From an uncultured Aquimonas sp. (GTDB lineage Bacteria; Pseudomonadota; Gammaproteobacteria; Xanthomonadales; Xanthomonadaceae), in contig CAMLOR010000021.1 in the NCBI GenBank assembly GCA_946481615.1, positions 1 to 27,194 on the forward strand: DNA of 27,194 bases, in the 5' to 3' direction. Both the position numbers and the translations under genes were made by a program. Below, one piece after another: positions 22,791 through 27,194 of the stretch; position 1 is the first letter of the stretch; each line of letters opens with the position of its first letter. The notes under the pieces are model-generated. The model made no database searches. It was not told the DNA's origin and saw nothing but the letters and a program-made list of their open reading frames with translations.

Positions 22791-22820
22791 TTGGCGCCGC
22801 GCGCGATGCAGGCCTACACT
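22791..22820 (+). promoter_or_regulatory. Sigma-70-like promoter of the sensor gene
   Basis: TTGGCG (22791-22796) and TACACT (22815-22820) are 18 bases apart. The predicted start near 22827 gives a leader of about 29 bases before the ATG at 22856. An AAGGGGAAG stretch at 22831-22839 is too far from the ATG to be a normal Shine-Dalgarno. Confidence 0.45.
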
Positions 22821-22855
22821 CGTCCGACTCAAGGGGAAGACGCGACCACAGCGCG

Positions 22856-25800
22856 ATGGCGACGCCGCAAGCGCCAGGTTTTTCGCCACTCGCGGCCGCG
22901 TGCCGCCGGCTCGCGTTCGCCGCGGCCTGCCTGCTGGGCGCCTCCGGCGCGCAGGCGGCGCAGCGCGAGTATTACTTCCAGGGCATCGGCAGCGAACGCG
23001 GCCTGGCGCAGAACACCATCAACGCGCTGCTGCAGGATCGCCAGGGCTTCGTCTGGGCCGCCACGCAGGGCGGCCTGCATCGCTACGACGGCTACGCCTT
23101 CCGCGTCTACCAGCATCGTCCGAACGACGCGGGCACGCTGCCCGAGAGCTTCGTCACCGCGCTCGCGGAGGACGACGCCGGGCGCCTGTGGGTCGGCACC
23201 AACACGCATTACGTGGCGGGCTTCGATCCCACCACCGGGCGCGTGACGGGCCCGGCCGTCGCCGATGGGCGCAGCGCGCGCCGCGACATGGTGTCCGCGG
23301 TGCTGTTCCAGCCCGGCAAGGGCCTGTGGGTCGGCACCGGCGCGGGCGTCGAACTGTTCGATCCGGATACCGGCCGGCGCCGCGATGTCCTGTCCTATTC
23401 CAGCCCGCCGGTCGGCACGCCGCGCGCCGGCGCGCTGGCGATGGCGCAGGGCGCGCTGTGGGCGGCGAGCGGCGACGGGCTGTTCCGCATCGATCCGGTC
23501 AAGTTCAACACTTCGAAGATCGGCGGCCTCGCACAGGTCCACGCGCTGTTGCCCGAGGCCACGGGGCGCCTGTGGATCGGGGCGCTGGGCGGCCTGTACC
23601 GGCTGGACGTCGACGCCGCCACGCCGCAGCGCATGTGGCCGGCCGACCGCGCGCTCGACACCGCGGTGCGCGCCATCGCCGTCGACGGCAAGGGGCGCCT
23701 GTGGCTGGCGCTCTGGCACCAGGGCCTGGTGCGTTACGACCCGGCCACCGGCCAGGCCGAGACCATTGCCTACGACCCCGAACTGCCCGCCAGCCTGCCC
23801 GAGCAAAGCCTCACCACGTTGATGGTGGACCGCTCCGGCCTGCTCTGGCTCGGCGGCGAGGTGCGCGGCATCGCCACCACGCATCCGGACGGCGCGCCGT
23901 TCGAATACCTGGCCGATCTTTCCCCCGGCCGCAACCGCATCGACACCAACAACATCCGCAGCCTGCACCAGACCGCGGATGGCGCACTGTGGCTCGGCAC
24001 CGAAGGCGACGGCCTGAAGCGCTACGACCTCGCCACCGATGCGTTCCGCAGCCTGGCGGCGCCGCTGCTGGCCGCGATGCCGCCGCAGCCCGGATCGCGC
24101 GAGGTGCGCGTGCTGGGCATCGTCGATGCCGACGGCGGCAAGTTGTGGGTGAGCAGCAACCGCGGCCTGTTCCTGGTCGACGCTGCCGCCGGGCGCGCCA
24201 CGCGCGTGCCAGTGATCCGGCCCGACGGCAGCGAGGAAAGCGACATCTACCTGCGCTCGATGGCGCGCGCGCGCGACGGCAGCCTGTGGGTGGGCAGCTT
24301 CGCCTCGGGCCTGCTGCACTATCGTCCGTCCAGCGGCGAATGGCGCGCGTTCCGGCACGAACCCGACAACCCGTCCTCGCTCAGCCATCCGCTGGTGAAC
24401 TGCGTGTTCGAGGATGCGCGCGGCCGCATCTGGGTGGGCACGCTCAACGGCCTGAATCTGCTCGATCCTGCGAGCGGCACGATCCGCCGCTTCCTGCACG
24501 ACCCTGCCAACCCCGCGACGATCTCCGGCGATCTGGTGCGCGCCGTGCACCAGAGCCCCGACGGCACGCTCTGGGTCGGTACCCACAGTGGCCTGAACCA
24601 GGTGCAGGAAGGCGCGGACGGCACCATCGCTTTCGTGCATTACGGCCCGGAGGAAGGGCTGCCCAATCCCACCGTCTACGGCATCGCCGAAGACGCGCAG
24701 GGCCGGTTGTGGCTGTCCAGCAACAACGGCATCGCCAGCTACGACCGCGGCACGCGCCGCTTCCGCCGCTATAGCCTGCGCGACGGCCTGCAGGATCTGG
24801 AATTCAACGGCGGCGCCACGCTGCGTCTGGCCGACGGGCGCATCGCCTTCGGCGGCATCCGCGGCTTCAATCTGTTCGATCCGCAGCGCCTGCAGGACAG
24901 CGCCTACGCGCCGCCCGTGGTGCTCACCGGCGTGCGCGCGGGCAACGTCGAGCTGCCGCTGCCCGATCCGGCCGACGCGCGCCTGCGCGTCGAACAGGCC
25001 GCGCGCGTGCTGCGGCTGCGCTTCGCCGCGCTCGACTTCGCGGCGCCCGAACAGAACCGCTTTTCCTACCGCCTCGATCCCTTCGACCGCGACTGGATCG
25101 ACGCCGGCACCGAGCCCGACGCCACCTACACCAACCTCGACCCGGGCGATTACACCTTCCGCGTGCGCGCCACCAATCACGACGGCGTGTGGAGCGAAAA
25201 CGCCCTCGCGCTTCCGGTGCGGGTGATCGCGCCGTGGTGGAACAGCGCGCCGGCGCATGCGGTGTACGTGCTGCTCGCGCTCGGCTTGGTCGGCCTGCTG
25301 CTGCTGGCGCAGCGCGCGCGGCGCGCGCAGGAGCGCAGCCTGCTGCTGCAGATCCAGGAGCGCGAGGAGCGCCTGAAGCTCTCGCTGTGGGGTTCGGGCG
25401 ACGAGTTCTGGGACTGGGACGTGCGCGCCAACACGCTCTACCGCCTGGGCGCCGACCAGTTGCTGGGGCTGCGCAACGAGCACGAGATGTCATCGGACGA
25501 CTGGCGCAGCCGCGCGGTGCACCCGGACGACCTGCCGCGCGTGCAGCAGATCCTGCAGGAACACATCACCGGCAAGACCGAGTTCTTCGAGAGTGAACAC
25601 CGCATCCGCAACGCGCGCGGCGAATGGATCTGGGTGCGTTCGCGCGGCAAGGTGGTGGAACGCGACAGCGACGGCAACCCGCTGCGCATCGCCGGCACCG
25701 CGCGCGACATCACCGCCGGCCGCAGAGCCGAGCGCGACCGCCGCATCGCCAGCGAAGTGCTGCGCAGCATGGGCGAGGCGGTCGCCGTCACCGATCTGGA

Positions 25801-27194
25801 ATTCCGCTTCGTCTCGGTGAATCCCGCGTTCTCGCGCATCACCGGCTACAGCGAGGAGGAAGTCGCGGGCCAGCCCAGTTCGCTGCTCAACAGCACGCAG
25901 CACAGCGACGAGTTCTACCGCCATCTGCGCGACGCGGTGATCCAGCACGGCCACTGGAAGGGCGAGATGTGGCAGCGGCGCAAGGATGGCGAGGAGTTCC
26001 TCGGCTGGATCGAGCTGTCGGAGGTGCGCGACACGCTGGGCGCGCGCTCGCATTACGTCGCGGTGGTGAACGACGTCACCGACAAGAAGCGCGCCGAACA
26101 GGAACTGCGCTATCTCGCCAACTACGACACCCTGACCGGCCTGCCCAACCGCAGCCTGCTCGCCGAGCGCCTGGCGCGCGCCGTGGTGCGCGCGCGCCGG
26201 CAGGAAACGCGCGTGGCGGTGCTGTTCCTGGATCTGGACCGCTTCAAGGACATCAACGATTCGCTCGGCCACGCCGCCGGCGACCGCATCCTGAAAGCTG
26301 CGGCCGCGCGCCTGCTGGGCATCGTGCGCGAGAGCGACACCGTGGCGCGCCTGGGCGGCGACGAGTTCACCGTGGTGGTGGAAGACATCACCGGCGCGCT
26401 CACCGCCGAGAGCGTGGCCGAGAAGATCATCGCGGCCTTCGCCGAGCCGCTCGAGATCGACGGCCGCAGCGAAGTGACGATCTCGCCGTCGATCGGCATC
26501 AGCCTGTACCCCGACCACGGCCTGGTGCCCACCGATCTGCTGAAGTTCGCCGACACCGCGATGTACCAGGCCAAGGATCGCGGCCGCAACACCTACCAGA
26601 TCTACACCGAGGCGATGGACGCCGAGGCGCGCCGCCGCGCCACGATGGTGGCGGCGCTGCGCCGCGCGCTGGAGCGCCGCGAATTCCGCCTCGTGTTCCA
26701 GCCGCGGCTGTCGCTGCTGGACGGGCGCATCGGCGGCGTCGAAGCGCTGCTGCGCTGGCATTGCGAGGAACTGGGCGAAGTGCCGCCGACGGTCTTCATC
26801 CCGCTGGCGGAAGAGACGGGCCTGATCATCCCGATCGGCGAATGGGTGCTGCGCGAGGCCTGCATGACCCTGCAGCGCTGGCGCCGCAACGGACTGCTCG
26901 ACGTCGGGATGGCGGTCAACGTCTCGGTGCTGCAGCTGCTGCGCGGCCGCCTGCCGGACGTGATCCGCCTGGTGCTGGAAGAGATCGACGTGCCGCCCGA
27001 GCGCATCGAGCTCGAAGTGACCGAAAGCATGGTGATGGCGAACGCCGAACAGACCAACGCCGTGCTGCGCGAGTTGAAGCGCATCGGCGTCTCGCTCGCC
27101 ATCGACGACTTCGGTACCGGCTACTCCTCGCTCATCTACCTCAAGCGCCTGCCGATCGACACGCTCAAGATCGACAAGGAATTCGTCGGCGACC
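22856..27194 (+). CDS. Membrane sensor: Reg_prop propellers, Y_Y_Y, PAS-PAS, GGDEF-EAL, partial
   Basis: 1446 codons are visible; the C-terminus is beyond the right edge. A signal sequence (about 1-35, RRLAFAAACLLGASGAQA) leads to some 14 Reg_prop repeats (pattern DGxLWVGTxxGL), enough for two seven-bladed periplasmic propellers, then a Y_Y_Y domain (about 718-782) and a membrane segment (about 800-820). Inside the cell come two PAS domains (about 838-961 and 962-1085), a GGDEF domain (1085-1245) and an EAL domain from about 1262. LGGDEF is intact, with the RxxD inhibitory site (RESD) five residues before GGDEF. The EAL domain keeps EALLRW, NVSVLQLL, ELEVTES, DDFGTGYSS and LKIDK. It should sense a periplasmic signal and make and/or degrade c-di-GMP. 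The ATG at 22856 is chosen for the signal sequence. Confidence 0.93.
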   Translation, partial: MATPQAPGFSPLAAACRRLAFAAACLLGASGAQAAQREYYFQGIGSERGLAQNTINALLQDRQGFVWAATQGGLHRYDGYAFRVYQHRPNDAGTLPESFVTALAEDDAGRLWVGTNTHYVAGFDPTTGRVTGPAVADGRSARRDMVSAVLFQPGKGLWVGTGAGVELFDPDTGRRRDVLSYSSPPVGTPRAGALAMAQGALWAASGDGLFRIDPVKFNTSKIGGLAQVHALLPEATGRLWIGALGGLYRLDVDAATPQRMWPADRALDTAVRAIAVDGKGRLWLALWHQGLVRYDPATGQAETIAYDPELPASLPEQSLTTLMVDRSGLLWLGGEVRGIATTHPDGAPFEYLADLSPGRNRIDTNNIRSLHQTADGALWLGTEGDGLKRYDLATDAFRSLAAPLLAAMPPQPGSREVRVLGIVDADGGKLWVSSNRGLFLVDAAAGRATRVPVIRPDGSEESDIYLRSMARARDGSLWVGSFASGLLHYRPSSGEWRAFRHEPDNPSSLSHPLVNCVFEDARGRIWVGTLNGLNLLDPASGTIRRFLHDPANPATISGDLVRAVHQSPDGTLWVGTHSGLNQVQEGADGTIAFVHYGPEEGLPNPTVYGIAEDAQGRLWLSSNNGIASYDRGTRRFRRYSLRDGLQDLEFNGGATLRLADGRIAFGGIRGFNLFDPQRLQDSAYAPPVVLTGVRAGNVELPLPDPADARLRVEQAARVLRLRFAALDFAAPEQNRFSYRLDPFDRDWIDAGTEPDATYTNLDPGDYTFRVRATNHDGVWSENALALPVRVIAPWWNSAPAHAVYVLLALGLVGLLLLAQRARRAQERSLLLQIQEREERLKLSLWGSGDEFWDWDVRANTLYRLGADQLLGLRNEHEMSSDDWRSRAVHPDDLPRVQQILQEHITGKTEFFESEHRIRNARGEWIWVRSRGKVVERDSDGNPLRIAGTARDITAGRRAERDRRIASEVLRSMGEAVAVTDLEFRFVSVNPAFSRITGYSEEEVAGQPSSLLNSTQHSDEFYRHLRDAVIQHGHWKGEMWQRRKDGEEFLGWIELSEVRDTLGARSHYVAVVNDVTDKKRAEQELRYLANYDTLTGLPNRSLLAERLARAVVRARRQETRVAVLFLDLDRFKDINDSLGHAAGDRILKAAAARLLGIVRESDTVARLGGDEFTVVVEDITGALTAESVAEKIIAAFAEPLEIDGRSEVTISPSIGISLYPDHGLVPTDLLKFADTAMYQAKDRGRNTYQIYTEAMDAEARRRATMVAALRRALERREFRLVFQPRLSLLDGRIGGVEALLRWHCEELGEVPPTVFIPLAEETGLIIPIGEWVLREACMTLQRWRRNGLLDVGMAVNVSVLQLLRGRLPDVIRLVLEEIDVPPERIELEVTESMVMANAEQTNAVLRELKRIGVSLAIDDFGTGYSSLIYLKRLPIDTLKIDKEFVGD

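Overview
The window is GC-rich DNA from a gammaproteobacterium. Gene content (fimT-pilW-pilX-pilV minor pilins, gpmI-envC-ctpA, ygfB-pepP, a TfoX C-terminal protein, a TIGR04222-like membrane protein and a propeller/PAS/GGDEF/EAL sensor) best fits the Lysobacterales (Xanthomonadales). The genus cannot be fixed from the sequence alone. Most genes are chromosomal housekeeping genes. No rRNA, tRNA, insertion sequence, prophage or CRISPR array is visible.

Layout. Positions 1-1114 (minus) hold the N-terminal 371 residues of a HlyD/MacA-type membrane-fusion protein, divergent from glmS (1312-3135). The gap between them carries a sigma-54-like promoter and a perfect 16-bp palindrome. A group II PLP-dependent decarboxylase-like gene (3164-4552) follows glmS, and the 28-base junction is almost entirely a hairpin. 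A convergent terminator at 4589-4616 separates it from a minus-strand minor-pilin operon, fimT-pilW-pilX-pilV (10360 down to 4648). A pilE-like pilin gene (10528-10941) diverges from that operon. No pilY1 is present in the window, while PilX (556 aa) and PilV (871 aa) are several times their usual length.

Next come a TIGR04222-like membrane protein (10958-12328) and a LOG-family nucleotide phosphoribohydrolase (12366-12947). An inverted intergenic repeat follows, then the minus-strand pair fRMsr and TfoX C-terminal protein (13973-13063). bioD (14057-14725) overlaps the end of a minus-strand operon, gpmI-envC-ctpA-EamA transporter (19995 down to 14697). A secreted repeat protein with seven VNG repeats (20106-20762) is divergent from gpmI. 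ygfB-pepP (22777 down to 20874) is on the minus strand. A large membrane sensor (22856 to the window end) with two predicted beta-propellers, Y_Y_Y, a membrane segment, two PAS, GGDEF and EAL domains is divergent from ygfB and runs off the right edge.

The most interesting points are: (i) the minor-pilin operon with enlarged PilV and PilX carrying calcium-loop-like, Cys/His-rich and P-domain-like segments; (ii) a 100-bp inverted repeat present twice, one copy of which appears captured in the 5' end of envC as an N-terminal extension; (iii) the sigma-54-like promoter and palindrome before the exporter gene; (iv) a hairpin covering the ribosome-binding site after glmS. Domain and family names come from reading the translations by eye, without database searches.
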